Shown: one piece after another, positions 9,901 to 20,213 of the stretch | Layout of the letters: the number at the start of each line of letters is the position of its first letter | Position numbering within the stretch: the stretch's first letter is position 1 | NCBI RefSeq assembly: GCF_027587205.1 | Contig: NZ_JAPDOD010000009.1 | Location: forward strand, 124,001 to 188,000 | DNA from: Solirubrobacter ginsenosidimutans | GTDB lineage: Bacteria > Actinomycetota > Thermoleophilia > Solirubrobacterales > Solirubrobacteraceae | DNA length: 64,000 bases | Direction: 5' to 3' | Translations under genes and position numbers: made by a program | The notes under the pieces: generated by a model | Seen by the model: only the letters and a program-made list of their open reading frames with translations | What the model was told of the DNA's origin: nothing | Databases searched by the model: none

Positions 9901-10371
9901 CGTGGTGGCCGCGCCCGCGGTGCGCGCGGCGCCCGTGAGGCCGATGAGCTGGTCGAAGAACGCGTTGCCCTGCTCGAGCAGCGCCGTCTCGCCGATACCG
10001 ACGAAGCCGCCGCCGTTCTGCACGTAAGACTGAAGCGCGGACTCCCCGGCGGTGTCGAGCACGTCGCCCGAGGAGTTCACGAACACGACGGCGCGGTAGC
10101 CCGCGAGCTTCGTCGCATTGATGTCCGTCGCTGCCGCGGTCGTGTCGACCGTGAAGTTGTTCGTCGTTCCGAGCGCCTTGATCGCGTTGGCCGCGTCAGC
10201 GCTAACTGGATTCGCTGTTCCTGCCGTGCCGGTGAAGACCAGCACCTTTCCTGCGTCCGCAAGTGCGGGCGCAGCCCCTGCTGCGGCGGTCGCGAGCATC
10301 GCGCCTGCTAGCGCGAGCGACCGACGCACCCTCCGTGAGACAGGCGGCACTGCCGCCCTGGACATTCCCAT
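6919..10371 (-). CDS. Secreted ThuA / PQQ-type sugar dehydrogenase / PKD fusion protein
   Basis: 1150-residue exported multidomain protein. After a signal peptide (ending near APALADA) come a ThuA-like domain (about 40-250), a glucose/sorbosone dehydrogenase-type beta-propeller (about 300-890; EQGILGISLDPDF, YEGKLLRIHP, EVFAMGTRNLYSI), a PKD domain (about 905-985; SYAWTFDDGG) and a C-terminal module (about 1007-1150) ending [20 protein letters not shown]. Such propellers oxidise sugars in the periplasm or outside the cell; the substrate is not readable. The last module is shared with the unrelated protein at 11230-13053. Start: ATG 10371 has GGAGGAGGGA six nt upstream, better than ATG 10395. 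It is transcribed from a consensus-like promoter with an upstream inverted repeat. Confidence 0.88.
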   Translation of the reverse strand: MGMSRAAVPPVSRRVRRSLALAGAMLATAAAGAAPALADAGKVLVFTGTAGTANPVSADAANAIKALGTTNNFTVDTTAAATDINATKLAGYRAVVFVNSSGDVLDTAGESALQSYVQNGGGFVGIGETALLEQGNAFFDQLIGLTGAARTAGAATTSSQDVEFLDRVHPATKALPLLKKDYTDSWYSWTNNPTGNVHTVARVRFNRVPDGSTVTNDAVTRFTGTTNTNQPQLERPVSWCRDIQSGRSFYTGLGGTTAAWSDSDITGHILGAIQWASGMTRGNCKATITSNYRTTRLTPPNPTTTSNAYVGEIDGMSIAKDGRVFYAGRAVCSQGQSQINNWATTNVALGCGTLHVWDPSTPGAGTENQDPAKVTKIGELQVFGAKGGGQETGATSKTEQGILGISLDPDFTNGRPYIYIQYHPYFGGEQGYPVGSMQGGAKSFGPGFVRPDYMGERRLSRFTYDNATKSLVPGSEKVILHWMTQVFSCCHLGGSMDFDSKGNLYFATGDNTGNTPNATNGGYQNSDPTFTVPCPGTPTNVYTATGCGITQPCADKTVGGEARCGHISYGDARQTSGNTNAYEGKLLRIHPMADPGDTPGIGTTYTIPDASAPNGPQLFPPDSQAVKDGKAKPEVFAMGTRNLYSIDVDSKTDKVATAWVGPDQGTDSTTYGTSKTENAALLGAAGNYGWPYCQGGNRLNYRAKLPNPSASNGGAGANLSDNIRGTVGGGADGQTGAYWDCSKSLPNDSPYNTGLTDIPAPKPTNIWYGQNGGCTNYQRNANGVIVVPANSNTTAAPAVYRECPFAFGGSQAPMTAGIYRKPAGSAPNAWPAYWDGRWFLSDFAGANNIRHALLMDPANDTKGGLPISADSLYGIIPTSLFGANRTIDLDFGPDGDLYVASYSGSNFTISNNNTGLWKFSYVGGDDTPGPDPQAATTTSTMVNFNIGKSGGISYAWTFDDGGTATGATASHIYKTGGTHKATLTVTYADNTTSSKDVTVEVPPTVSTTIGATVTPTLSLVLGATAPGFGQFVAGVAKTYDAQTTADIVSTAGNATLTVSDIGTIAPGHLVNGNGTSVLAQAIKARATNVANPSTTFADVSANPLTLLTYPMEISHDAVTLQFQQPIAANDALRSGSYSKTLTFTLSTTAP

Positions 10372-10455
10372 CCCCACTCCCTCCTCCGGAGACATAACCC
10401 CCGTCCCCCCGCACTGCGGCAGGGACGCCCCAGACTTTCCGATCTGGCGCGGCCG

Positions 10456-10513
10456 ATGCTAATCGCCTTCGTACCGGGTGTCAACGGACTTTTGCGTCTA
10501 AAGCTCGCAAAAG
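10456..10513 (-). promoter_or_regulatory. Sigma70-like promoter plus CTTTTGCG-N9-CGCAAAAG inverted repeat
   Basis: On the minus strand: -35 TTGACA (10479-10484), exactly 17 nt, -10 TAGCAT (10456-10461), driving the ThuA/GSDH gene with a leader of about 77 nt. A perfect 8-bp inverted repeat with a 9-nt spacer (10489-10496 and 10506-10513) sits 4 nt upstream of the -35, the usual place for an activator site. The same arrangement recurs at 13095-13151. The element also lies upstream of the divergent lipoprotein gene at 10605. Confidence 0.65.
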
Positions 10514-10604
10514 GCAAATACCTCTCATGAGGACTTTTCATGTGTCCGTTCCACTCATCTGCCCGGCTAGGCTGGCGCTCGGTCATCGAGGTTTGAGGAG
10601 AGCC

Positions 10605-11177
10605 ATGCGCAGAGCGCAATTGAGGGCAGCAGCCAGTGTCCCGTTGGTCGCGGTGATGCTCGCCGGCTGCGGCGGAGACAAAGATCCGCCCAAGGTCACC
10701 GCGGGCAAAATCGTCAGCGGGGACACGGAAAACGGCATGAAGCTCAAGGTCGAGACGTTCGTCCCGGCGGCGTCTGACCCGACGCTGAAGAGCCTCGAAG
10801 CGTTCCGAGCCAAGAGCGGCTATCCGGCGGTCGACTACCACCGGGTGACGGCGGACAACACGAAGGGCGCCATCCCCGACCGCATCCGCGATGTCACCTT
10901 CGCCAAGGATGCCAACGCGATCGCGACGGGGCAGGGCACCGAGGCACGTTTTGCGTGCGACGCGTTGCAATATGAGTGGCCGCCGGTGGAGCCGCGCACC
11001 ACGACGCAGACGTACGACGAGCTTATGAAGAAGGTCTGCGCGATTCAGCCCAACAAGGCGGACTCGGTGGCCCCGGGCTCCCGCGCGGTGTACTACCTCG
11101 TCACCGACCGCTCGTTCGGCCAGCGCGGGATTCGCGGGATGAGCATCTTCGGGCCCCGCTCCGAGCAGCTGAAGTAG
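10605..11177 (+). CDS. Putative lipoprotein of unknown function
   Basis: 190-residue protein. The start at ATG 10605 is chosen because TTGAGGAGAG lies directly upstream and the N-terminus then forms a classic lipoprotein signal: Arg-rich head, hydrophobic core, lipobox LAGC at about residues 17-20. The mature part is polar, with no transmembrane segment and only two further Cys (FACDAL and KKVCAI), which might form a disulphide. I do not recognise the family. It diverges from the ThuA/GSDH gene, is convergent with the 11230-13053 gene, and is followed by a bidirectional hairpin. Confidence 0.75.
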   Translation: MRRAQLRAAASVPLVAVMLAGCGGDKDPPKVTAGKIVSGDTENGMKLKVETFVPAASDPTLKSLEAFRAKSGYPAVDYHRVTADNTKGAIPDRIRDVTFAKDANAIATGQGTEARFACDALQYEWPPVEPRTTTQTYDELMKKVCAIQPNKADSVAPGSRAVYYLVTDRSFGQRGIRGMSIFGPRSEQLK

Positions 11178-11182
11178 ACGCC

Positions 11183-11216
11183 GGCGCCGCGACGGTCGAG
11201 TGACCGCCGCGGCGCC
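11183..11216. terminator. Bidirectional terminator hairpin
   Basis: 15-bp stem with one A.C mismatch and a 4-nt loop (11183-11197 and 11202-11216), filling the 52-bp gap between the convergent lipoprotein and cupredoxin genes. It can serve both strands. Confidence 0.65.
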
Positions 11217-11229
11217 TGACGTGACTGCC

Positions 11230-13053
<1,824 letters not shown>

Positions 13054-13094
13054 ACCGACAACTTCCCCCTCCGATGGACTGCGAACCGCGCGGA

Positions 13095-13151
13095 AGCCTA
13101 CGGACGCACCCAGCACAAGTCAACGACTTTTGCGCACCTAACCCGCAAAAG
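13095..13151 (-). promoter_or_regulatory. Sigma70-like promoter plus CTTTTGCG-N9-CGCAAAAG inverted repeat
   Basis: On the minus strand: -35 TTGACT (13118-13123), 17 nt, -10 TAGGCT (13095-13100), leader about 35 nt. A perfect inverted repeat (13127-13134 and 13144-13151, 9-nt spacer) begins 3 nt upstream of the -35. Arms, spacer length and position match the element at 10456-10513, while the spacer bases differ, as expected for a protein dimer site. Confidence 0.65.
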
Positions 13152-13168
13152 TTAGAGCGAGATGAAAC

Positions 13169-15754
13169 TCAGTGACGACGCACGGCCAAAACTGCGGACG
13201 CGACGGTCCGGTTTCCCGCCGCGTCGACCGCGGTGAACGCGAGCGAGATCCGCAGCGAGCGCGCGCGCTCGACCGCTCGCCTCGCGCGCGTGGAGAGTCG
13301 CAGCCCGACCGCGGTCCGCGCCCGCGCGCCGAGCTTCTTGCGCACGTGGCCGAGCTCACGCGTCCCACCGAGCCCGAGCCGCCGTGCGGTGGTGCGGTCA
13401 ACGGACGCCACGACGGTGAAGGTGCAGGCCTCCGAGCAACGGGCCTCGACCCGCACGCCGTGGGCGAGCAGCGCCGTCCGGGTCGCCGACCGCGGCGTGG
13501 CGGCGAGCCCCGGCGGCGACCGGTCCACCGTCCGCGGCCCAGGCGTCGCGGTCGGGAGCGGGGCGGCGCTGGGCGTGGGTTCGGCGGTCGGAAGCGCTGT
13601 CGCGCCCGGTGTAGCAGTCGCGGTGGCCGCGGGCGTCGCGGTCGCGGTCGGCGTGGCCGTCGCGGTCGCCGTGAAAGTCGGCGTGGCGGTCGCAGTCGTC
13701 GTCGCCGTGGCCGTCGCGGTGACCGTCGGCGTGGCGGTCGCCGTCACCGTTGCCGTCGCCGTAGCGGTCGGCGTCGGGGTGGCCGCGGCGAGCACGCTCA
13801 GCGTCGTGTAGCGGATACCGACATCTCCACCCGGATCGCGCGCCTCGAGCCCGATGTCGTGATCCCCGGCCGCGAATGCGGCCGACACGGTTTTGCCGGT
13901 TCCGTCGTCAAATACCCCGTCGTCGTCGAGGTCCCAGGCGAGCGTCGGCTCCGCGCCTCCGTCGGGGTCCGTCGCCGCGGCGGTCAGCGTCACCGGCTGA
14001 TCCGCCTCCGGCGTGTCGTCGGACGTCGAGAACGCCGCGACCGGCGGGCGCGTCCCCGCCGTCACGGTGCGAGCGACCGTGGTCACGCCGCCGCCGCCCT
14101 CGACCCGCACCCGGAGCGTGTACTCGCCCGGGGCCGGCGGCGTGAACGTCGCCGGGTCGTCGAAGGCGCCGTCGCCATCGGTGTCCCACGCGACCGTGGC
14201 GCCATCCGGAACGTCCGCGCCCAGCGGCGTCGGCTGCCCCGCGACCAGCGGACCGATCTCAAGCCGCACATCCGGCGCGAGGGCTGCGGTCGTCGGCTCG
14301 ATCTCAGCGGTCCGGACGCCCGAACGCCCGGTCGGATCGGTCGCCCGCACCGCGATCGTGATCGGGCCCGGATCGGGAAACGTCCACTCGTACTCGCCGC
14401 CCACCACCGCGGGCACCTCGTCGAACGCGCCGTCGCCGTCGAGGTCGAACGTGAGCGAGACCGGATCGTCTTCCGGATCGAGCCCCGCGGCCGCGAACCG
14501 GGTCGGCAGGCCGGCGCGGATCACCGGCGGCAGGTCCAGCGCGGTCACCGCGGGAGCGATGCCGGCATCCGCGACGACCGTGACGGTTCGCATCGCCACA
14601 CGACCCGCCGCGGTCCGTGCCCGCACCGCGAACGTCCCGGCCGTGCCGAACGCGTACGCGGGTGTCTCCCCCACCGCATCGTCGAAGGCGCCGTCGGCAT
14701 CCATGTCCCACGCCACCGCACCGGGCGCGCTGAACGCCGTGGCCACGCCCGGCCGCACGGGCCCGGTCGGCGGTGCGATCTCAAACGGCGGGCCCGCGAG
14801 CGTGTCGACCTGCACGCTTTCGCGACTCACCGCCCGCAGCCCTTCGTCGTCGCGCGCCTGCACACCCACCTGGTGCAGGCCGGCGGCGGCGAAGGTCGTC
14901 ATCACGCTCGTGGCCTGGCCGGCCTCGGTCTCGTACGTCCCGTCGCCGTCGAGGTCGAACGCCAGGCCCACGTCCGGCCCGTCAGGGTCGATCGCGGTGG
15001 CGGATACGACGACCGGCTCGCCCGGCCGCGGCACGGCCGGCGTGACCGCGACCTCGACGCGCGGTGGGAGGTTGTCCCGATGCACCTGCAGTGTGGTCGT
15101 CAGCGTCGCCGTCGCCCCTGCGTCGTCGACGATGCGCGCGTGCAACGTGTGGGTACCGACGATCGGGTCTCGCAGTCCATGCTCGACGTGCGCCACGTCG
15201 CCGGTCGCGAACGAGAATTGCTGCTCGTAGACGCCGTCGCCGTCGAGGTCGAGGTCGATGCGCACGACCTGCCCGTCCGCGTCGGTCCCGTCGACGACCA
15301 CGTCGGTCACCCGCGCCGGCCCCGGCGAAGGCGTCAGGACCTCGAACCGCCCTCCCGGACGCACGTTGGCGGCGTGCACCGCGAGCGTGTGCGTCTCGAC
15401 TCCATGGCGCCCGTCCGCGTCGGTCGCGCGCACCGCAACGGTGGCGGTGCCCGTGGCGAACGTCGTGGTGATGTGGGCGCCGTTGCCATCGTCGTACTCG
15501 CCGTCGCCGTCCAGGTCCCACGCGTACGTGACTCCGCGGCCCGGGCTCGCCGCCGAGAGCACGACGGGCGAGCCGGCATGCGGTGCCGCCGGCGCCGTGG
15601 CGATCGACGGCGAGGGCCGCCGCGCGTCGCAGCGCCCGACGGCGGTCGTCGACGAGTCGCAGACGGTCACCTCGCGCGCGGGCGCGACTGACGGGAGCGC
15701 GACCGCACCGATCACACCCGCAACCGCGGCCACGCGACGAAGGACCCTGAACAT
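13169..15754 (-). CDS. Secreted PKD-repeat protein with DLDGDG motifs
   Basis: 861-residue exported protein: signal peptide, then about seven immunoglobulin-like PKD units, a TATATVTAT linker encoded by a DNA repeat (about 13590-13790), and a basic C-terminal domain. Nearly every unit carries a D-x-D-x-D-G core (DLDGDGEYDD, DLDGDGVYE, DLDGDGTYE, DMDADGAFDD, DLDGDGAFDE, DTDGDGAFDD, DLDDDGVFDD). The spacing matches Ca2+-binding loops of the EF-hand/dockerin kind, so calcium may stiffen the rod (inference). ATG 15754 is chosen over one 30 nt upstream because it begins MFRVLRRV and has TACGGT 9 nt before it. No catalytic domain is seen; probably structural or adhesive. Confidence 0.82.
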   Translation of the reverse strand: MFRVLRRVAAVAGVIGAVALPSVAPAREVTVCDSSTTAVGRCDARRPSPSIATAPAAPHAGSPVVLSAASPGRGVTYAWDLDGDGEYDDGNGAHITTTFATGTATVAVRATDADGRHGVETHTLAVHAANVRPGGRFEVLTPSPGPARVTDVVVDGTDADGQVVRIDLDLDGDGVYEQQFSFATGDVAHVEHGLRDPIVGTHTLHARIVDDAGATATLTTTLQVHRDNLPPRVEVAVTPAVPRPGEPVVVSATAIDPDGPDVGLAFDLDGDGTYETEAGQATSVMTTFAAAGLHQVGVQARDDEGLRAVSRESVQVDTLAGPPFEIAPPTGPVRPGVATAFSAPGAVAWDMDADGAFDDAVGETPAYAFGTAGTFAVRARTAAGRVAMRTVTVVADAGIAPAVTALDLPPVIRAGLPTRFAAAGLDPEDDPVSLTFDLDGDGAFDEVPAVVGGEYEWTFPDPGPITIAVRATDPTGRSGVRTAEIEPTTAALAPDVRLEIGPLVAGQPTPLGADVPDGATVAWDTDGDGAFDDPATFTPPAPGEYTLRVRVEGGGGVTTVARTVTAGTRPPVAAFSTSDDTPEADQPVTLTAAATDPDGGAEPTLAWDLDDDGVFDDGTGKTVSAAFAAGDHDIGLEARDPGGDVGIRYTTLSVLAAATPTPTATATATVTATATPTVTATATATTTATATPTFTATATATPTATATPAATATATPGATALPTAEPTPSAAPLPTATPGPRTVDRSPPGLAATPRSATRTALLAHGVRVEARCSEACTFTVVASVDRTTARRLGLGGTRELGHVRKKLGARARTAVGLRLSTRARRAVERARSLRISLAFTAVDAAGNRTVASAVLAVRRH
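13590..13790. repeat. Degenerate tandem repeat encoding a Thr-Ala linker
   Basis: Alternating GTCGCGGTCGGCGTGGCC-like units coding on the minus strand for (TATATVTAT)n. Less regular than the arrays at 11690 and 12382. Confidence 0.75.
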
Positions 15755-15796
15755 CCGGCAGTCACCGTAGCCCGCCCCGGCCACGCGGAGACGCGT

Positions 15797-16180
15797 TTAC
15801 ACGACCGCCGTCGCCTCGATCTCGACTTTCGCCTCGGCCTCGACCAGCGCGACGACCTGCACGACGGCCATCGCGGGGAAGTGGCGGCCCATGACGTCGC
15901 GATACGCCGCGCCGATCTCCTTCTGGCGCGCGAGGTAGTCCTCGCGGTCCGTGATGAACCAGGTCAGCCGCGCGACGTGCTCGGGCTTGGCGTCGGCCTC
16001 GGCGAGCACGGCGACGATGTTCAGCAGCGCCTGGCGGACCTGGCCGGCGAGATCCGGCGCGAAGACGCCGCGCGAGTCCCAGCCGATCTGCCCGCCCACG
16101 AACACCAGGCGCCCCTCGGCGAGCATGCCGTTGGCGTACCCGCGCGGCTCCGGCCAGCCGGGCGGCTGCAGGCGCCTCAC
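15797..16180 (-). CDS. RidA-like (YjgF/YER057c/UK114) protein of the aminobenzoyl-CoA operon
   Basis: 127-residue Rid-family protein, last gene of the six-gene operon; its GTG start overlaps the ligase stop (GTGA). The family fold is clear: GRLVFVGGQIGWDSRG, DLAGQVRQALLNI, and the C-terminal VEIEATAVV strand. Canonical RidA hydrolyses imines/enamines using an Arg in a PARSCV-type motif; here the same spot reads FPAMAVVQV, so that Arg is replaced by Met. It probably belongs to a divergent Rid subgroup. Its place beside a monooxygenase/reductase whose product is an enamine makes deamination or imine handling an attractive role, but the missing Arg argues against the usual mechanism. Confidence 0.88.
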   Translation of the reverse strand: MRRLQPPGWPEPRGYANGMLAEGRLVFVGGQIGWDSRGVFAPDLAGQVRQALLNIVAVLAEADAKPEHVARLTWFITDREDYLARQKEIGAAYRDVMGRHFPAMAVVQVVALVEAEAKVEIEATAVV

Positions 16181-17691
16181 GACGAACGCTCCCGCAGCAC
16201 GTTGCGCTGCACCTTCCCCGTGGGGGTGCGCGGCAGCGCGTCGACGAACTCGATCCGGCGCGGGTACTTGTAGGGCGCGATCAGCGCCTTGACGTGATCC
16301 TGCAACACACCCGCCTCGACCGCTTCGGAGACCACGACATATGCCTTGACGACGTGCCCGCGCTCGCTGTCGGGCGTGGCGACGACCGCGCATTCGGTGA
16401 CGAGCGGGTGCTCGAGCAGGGCCGCCTCGACCTCGAAGCCGGAGATGTTGTACCCGGAGGAGATGATCATGTCGTCGGTGCGCGCCTGGAACCAGAAATA
16501 GCCGTCCGCGTCCATCGAGAACGCGTCGCCGGTCAGGTTCCAGCCGTCGCGGACGTAGGCCGATTGCCGCGGGTCGTCGAGATAGCGGCAGCCGGTCGGC
16601 CCGCGCACCGCGAGCTTGCCGACCGCGCCGGGCGGCAGCGTGCGCATGTCCTCGTCGACGATCCGCGCCTCGTAGCCGGGCACCGGCCGCCCGCAGGAGC
16701 CCGGCCGCGACTCGGCGGCCGGGGAGCCGATGAAGATGTGCAGCATCTCGGTCGAGCCGATCCCGTCGACGATGCGGATGCCGGTCTTCTCGTACCACGC
16801 CTCGGCGACCGCGGCCGGCAGCGGCTCACCCGCGCTGACGCACGTGCGCAGGCAGTCCGGCACCTCCTGCGCGAGCATCGAGCGGTACGCCGTCGGCGCG
16901 GTGAAGAGCGTGGTGATCCCGCGCTCGCCGATCGCGTGCAGCATGTCACCGGGCTTGGCGACGGGCGCGGTCGAGGCGCCGAAGCGCAGCGGGAAGAGCA
17001 CGAGGCCGCCGAGGCCGAAGGTGAACGCCAGCGGCGGCGTGCCGCTGAAGATGTCGCTCGGCTGCGGGTCCAGTACCCGCTTGGCGAACGTGTCGCACGA
17101 CGCCAGCAGGTCGCGGTGGAAGTGCACGCACCCCTTGGGCGCCCCGGTCGTGCCGGAGGTGAAGGCGATGATCGCGACGTCGTCGGCGGCCGTGTCGGCG
17201 GGCTCGAACGCCCCGCGCGCCGGGAGGTCCTCGAGCGCGAGGACGCGGAGCGGGGCGGCGACATCGCCGCCCGCGGGCGCGACGCCCACCAGCTCGCCCG
17301 CCCGCACCACCTCACCCGCCAACTCGCGCGGCGCGAGCGCGACCGACGGACGTGCCTTCGCGATCACCTTGGCGATCTCCCCCGCCCGCAGCAGTGGCAT
17401 CGTCGCCACCACGATCCCGCCCGCGAGCAGGATCCCCAGCCACGCCGCGATCGCCTCGGCCGTGTTCGGCGAGTGCAGCAGCACGCGCTCGCCCGGCTCG
17501 ACGCGCAACTCCGCCGCGACCGCCGAGGCCCGCTCGCCCAGTTCCTCGTAGCTCCACCCACCGGCGATCGCGACACCCTCGTGGCGCAGCAGTTCGACCG
17601 CCGCGTTGACGCGCGAAGGCCCGTCGAGCACCAGCAGATCCGGCCAGGCATCAGCCGGCGGCAGGTGGTCGCGGGCGAACGTGTCGGTCAT
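16177..17691 (-). CDS. Aromatic acid-CoA ligase (2-aminobenzoate/benzoate-CoA ligase type)
   Basis: 504-residue AMP-forming ligase that would activate an aromatic acid with ATP and CoA. The P-loop [29 protein letters not shown] hinge and the C-terminal catalytic Lys in PTGKVQRN are all present. Overall it resembles benzoate-CoA and 2-aminobenzoate-CoA ligases. The neighbouring monooxygenase/reductase points to 2-aminobenzoate (or salicylate) as substrate. ATG 17691 overlaps the stop of the upstream acyl-CoA dehydrogenase (ATGA), and its own stop overlaps the Rid gene start. Confidence 0.87.
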   Translation of the reverse strand: MTDTFARDHLPPADAWPDLLVLDGPSRVNAAVELLRHEGVAIAGGWSYEELGERASAVAAELRVEPGERVLLHSPNTAEAIAAWLGILLAGGIVVATMPLLRAGEIAKVIAKARPSVALAPRELAGEVVRAGELVGVAPAGGDVAAPLRVLALEDLPARGAFEPADTAADDVAIIAFTSGTTGAPKGCVHFHRDLLASCDTFAKRVLDPQPSDIFSGTPPLAFTFGLGGLVLFPLRFGASTAPVAKPGDMLHAIGERGITTLFTAPTAYRSMLAQEVPDCLRTCVSAGEPLPAAVAEAWYEKTGIRIVDGIGSTEMLHIFIGSPAAESRPGSCGRPVPGYEARIVDEDMRTLPPGAVGKLAVRGPTGCRYLDDPRQSAYVRDGWNLTGDAFSMDADGYFWFQARTDDMIISSGYNISGFEVEAALLEHPLVTECAVVATPDSERGHVVKAYVVVSEAVEAGVLQDHVKALIAPYKYPRRIEFVDALPRTPTGKVQRNVLRERSS

Positions 17692-18752
17692 CGCAGGAGC
17701 TCCCGGGCGATGATCAGCTGCTGCACCTCGGACGCACCCTCGTAGATCCGCAGCGCGCGGATCTCGCGGTAGAGCGTCTCGACGGGATGACCGGCGGTGA
17801 CGCCGAGGGCGCCGTGCAGCTGGACCGCCGCGTCGATCGTGCGCTGGGCGGACTCGGTCGCGTGCAGCTTGGCCATCGCCGCCTCGCGCGTGACCCGCCC
17901 GCCGTGGGTGTCCTTCGCCCACGCCGCGCGATAGACGAGCAGCGCGCTGGCATCGATCCCCAGCGCCATCTCGGCCAGCTTGGCCTGCACGAGCGGCAAC
18001 TCGGCCATCGGACCACCGAACAGCTCACGCGAGCGCACGCGCGCGAGCGACTCGTCCAGCGCCCGCCGCGCAAAGCCCAGAGCGGCCGCGCCGACCGTGG
18101 AGCGGAAGACGTCCAACGTCGACAGCGCCACCTTCATCCCCGCCCCGGGCGGGCCGAGTGGCTCCGCCGGCGTGTCGTCGAAGACGAGCGTCGCCAGCGG
18201 GTGCGGCGCGATGACATCGATGCGCTCGGCGATCTCCACCTCCGACGCCTCGACGATGAACGCGCTGATCCCGGCCTCACCCCGTGCGAACACGGTGTAG
18301 AAGTCCGCGATCCCGCCGTTGGAGATCCACGTCTTCGTCCCGGTGAGCCGGCCGCCCGACGCCGTCGTCGTCATCGCCGCCACGTCGGAGCCGGCGTCCG
18401 GCTCCGACAAGGCGAACGCCGCGATCTTCTCCCCGCGCGCGACCGCGGGCAGGTAGCGCGCCCGCTGGTCGTCCGTGCCGAACAGCGAGATCGGGCCGGA
18501 ACCGAGCCCCTGCATCGCGAACGCGAAGTCCGCCAGTCCGTCGTAGCGGGCGAGGGTCTCGCGCGCGAGACACAACGTGCGCACGTCCAATGCCGGGCCC
18601 ACCGCGTGCGAGAGCCAGCCGTCCCGTGCCAGCGAACGCACGAACCCGCGGCAGCGCGCGTCCAGGTCCTCCTCGACCGCGTCCGGCAGGTGCGCGGCGG
18701 CGAACGCCGCGAACTCGCGGTGGCGCTCCTCGAAGAACGGCCACTCAATCAC
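17688..18752 (-). CDS. Acyl-CoA dehydrogenase
   Basis: 354-residue FAD-dependent dehydrogenase forming a 2,3-double bond in an acyl-CoA. Seen are the FAD/substrate motif [12 protein letters not shown], the TKTWISNG segment, and the C-terminal [18 protein letters not shown] containing the catalytic Glu of YEG. In this operon it probably acts on the cyclic (cyclohexene-carboxyl) CoA formed by the monooxygenase/reductase. It overlaps the upstream hydratase gene by 8 bp and the ligase by 4 bp. Confidence 0.92.
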   Translation of the reverse strand: MIEWPFFEERHREFAAFAAAHLPDAVEEDLDARCRGFVRSLARDGWLSHAVGPALDVRTLCLARETLARYDGLADFAFAMQGLGSGPISLFGTDDQRARYLPAVARGEKIAAFALSEPDAGSDVAAMTTTASGGRLTGTKTWISNGGIADFYTVFARGEAGISAFIVEASEVEIAERIDVIAPHPLATLVFDDTPAEPLGPPGAGMKVALSTLDVFRSTVGAAALGFARRALDESLARVRSRELFGGPMAELPLVQAKLAEMALGIDASALLVYRAAWAKDTHGGRVTREAAMAKLHATESAQRTIDAAVQLHGALGVTAGHPVETLYREIRALRIYEGASEVQQLIIARELLR

Positions 18753-19536
18753 CTTCGAAGACCGGCCTCTCCTTCGCCAGGAACGCGTGGTAGGCGCGCT
18801 CGAAGTCCTGCGTCTGCATGCAGATCGCCTGTGCCTGCGCCTCGGCCTCGATCGCGGCCGGGAGTGACATGTCCCACTCCTGGTCGAGCATCGTCTTGGT
18901 CATCGAGTGCGCGAAGGTCGGCCCGGACGCGAGCTGCGCCGCCAGGTCGAACGCCGCCTCCTCCACCGGGTCGGCCAGGCGATTGAGGAAGCCCCAGCGC
19001 TCGGCCTCCTCGGCGCCCATCGAGCGCCCCATGTAGAGCAGCTCGGCGGCGCGGCCCTGACCGATGATCCGCGGCAGCATCGCGCACGCGCCCATGTCAC
19101 ATCCCGCGAGGCCCACGCGCGTGAACAGAAACGCGATCTTCGCCCGCGGCGTGCCGAGCCGCATGTCGGAGGCCGTGGCGATCATCGCCCCCGCCCCCAC
19201 GCAGACGCCGTCGATCGCCGAGATCACGGGCTGGGGACACGAGCGGATCGCCTTCACCAGGTCACCGGTCATGCGGGTGAAGCGCAGCAGGCCACGCATG
19301 TCCATCTCGGTCAGCGGGCCGATGATGTCGCGCACGTCGCCGCCGGAGCAGAAGTTGCCCTCGGACCCGGAGATGACGATCACCTTGACATCGTCCTCGT
19401 AGGACAAGGCTCGGAACGTGTCGCGCAGCTCGGCGTAGGACTCGAACGTCAGCGGGTTCTTGCGCTCCGCGCCGGTCAGGGTCACGTGCCCGACGCCGTC
19501 GCGCAGCTCCCACGCGAAGTGCTCGGCCGTGATCAT
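18745..19536 (-). CDS. Enoyl-CoA hydratase/isomerase family protein
   Basis: 263-residue crotonase-fold protein. The oxyanion-hole segments are visible: [12 protein letters not shown] (about residue 65) and the [14 protein letters not shown] helix (about 115). The usual GLxPxxGG segment reads [15 protein letters not shown]; it lacks the second Glu of classical hydratases, so it may catalyse hydration, isomerisation or ring opening of an alicyclic CoA ester. Start ATG 19536 overlaps the SDR stop (ATGA). Confidence 0.9.
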   Translation of the reverse strand: MITAEHFAWELRDGVGHVTLTGAERKNPLTFESYAELRDTFRALSYEDDVKVIVISGSEGNFCSGGDVRDIIGPLTEMDMRGLLRFTRMTGDLVKAIRSCPQPVISAIDGVCVGAGAMIATASDMRLGTPRAKIAFLFTRVGLAGCDMGACAMLPRIIGQGRAAELLYMGRSMGAEEAERWGFLNRLADPVEEAAFDLAAQLASGPTFAHSMTKTMLDQEWDMSLPAAIEAEAQAQAICMQTQDFERAYHAFLAKERPVFEGD

Positions 19537-20213
19537 TGCTGGATCCCGCCGCCGTCCATGATCAGCGACTGGCCGTTGATCGCACCCGCCTCCGGTGCGG
19601 CGAAGAACGCGACCGCGAACGCCACCTCCTCGGGCTCGATCAGCCGCCCCAGCGCGGCCATCTTCGCCAGCGCCTCCTCCCCGTTTGCGCGCCCGGTGCG
19701 TGCCTCGATGTTCGCGATCGTGGCGTCGGTCATGTCGCTGCGGACGTACGCCGGACAGACCGAGTTGGCGGTCACGCCCGTGCCGGCGACCTCCGCCGCG
19801 ACCGAGCGCATGAACCCCATGACCGCGTGCTTGGAGGCGGTGTAGCCCGACGTGTAGCGCGAGCCGACGTGGCTGGCGAGCGACGCGACCGTGACGATCC
19901 GGCCGAAGTCCCGCGAGCGCATGCCCTCGAGCACCGCGCGCGTGCACAGGAACGCGCCGGTGGCGTTGACGTCCAGCTGGCGGTGCCACTCGTCGAGCGT
20001 CGTGCGCTTCAGCGGCGCGCTGGAGGAGACGCCGGCGTTGTTGACCAGCACGTCGACCGGGCCGAGCTCGCCGAAGACGCGCGCGACCGCGGCCTCGTCG
20101 GTCACGTCGAGATCCGCGCTGGCGAGCGGGACGACGTCATGGCCGAGCGCCTCGAAGTGCGCCGTGATCGACGTGCCGATCCCGCGCTTGCCGCCGGTGA
20201 TCACGACCTTCAC
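19533..20213 (-). CDS. Short-chain dehydrogenase/reductase
   Basis: 226-residue classical SDR. Cofactor motif TGGKRGIG at the N-terminus, NNAG at about residue 75, catalytic Ser and YTASK at about 130-145. The GTG start at 20213 places the beta-alpha-beta fold at the very N-terminus and overlaps the upstream stop (GTGA). In the pathway it would oxidise a hydroxyacyl-CoA or reduce a ring ketone (inference). Confidence 0.9.
   Translation of the reverse strand: MKVVITGGKRGIGTSITAHFEALGHDVVPLASADLDVTDEAAVARVFGELGPVDVLVNNAGVSSSAPLKRTTLDEWHRQLDVNATGAFLCTRAVLEGMRSRDFGRIVTVASLASHVGSRYTSGYTASKHAVMGFMRSVAAEVAGTGVTANSVCPAYVRSDMTDATIANIEARTGRANGEEALAKMAALGRLIEPEEVAFAVAFFAAPEAGAINGQSLIMDGGGIQQ

Noticed and set aside
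7027..10311. Very long open frame (about 1090 codons) on the plus strand opposite the ThuA/GSDH gene
   Set aside because: Arg/Val/Gly-rich translation without domains; such antisense frames are expected in high-GC DNA, and the minus-strand product has recognisable domains throughout.
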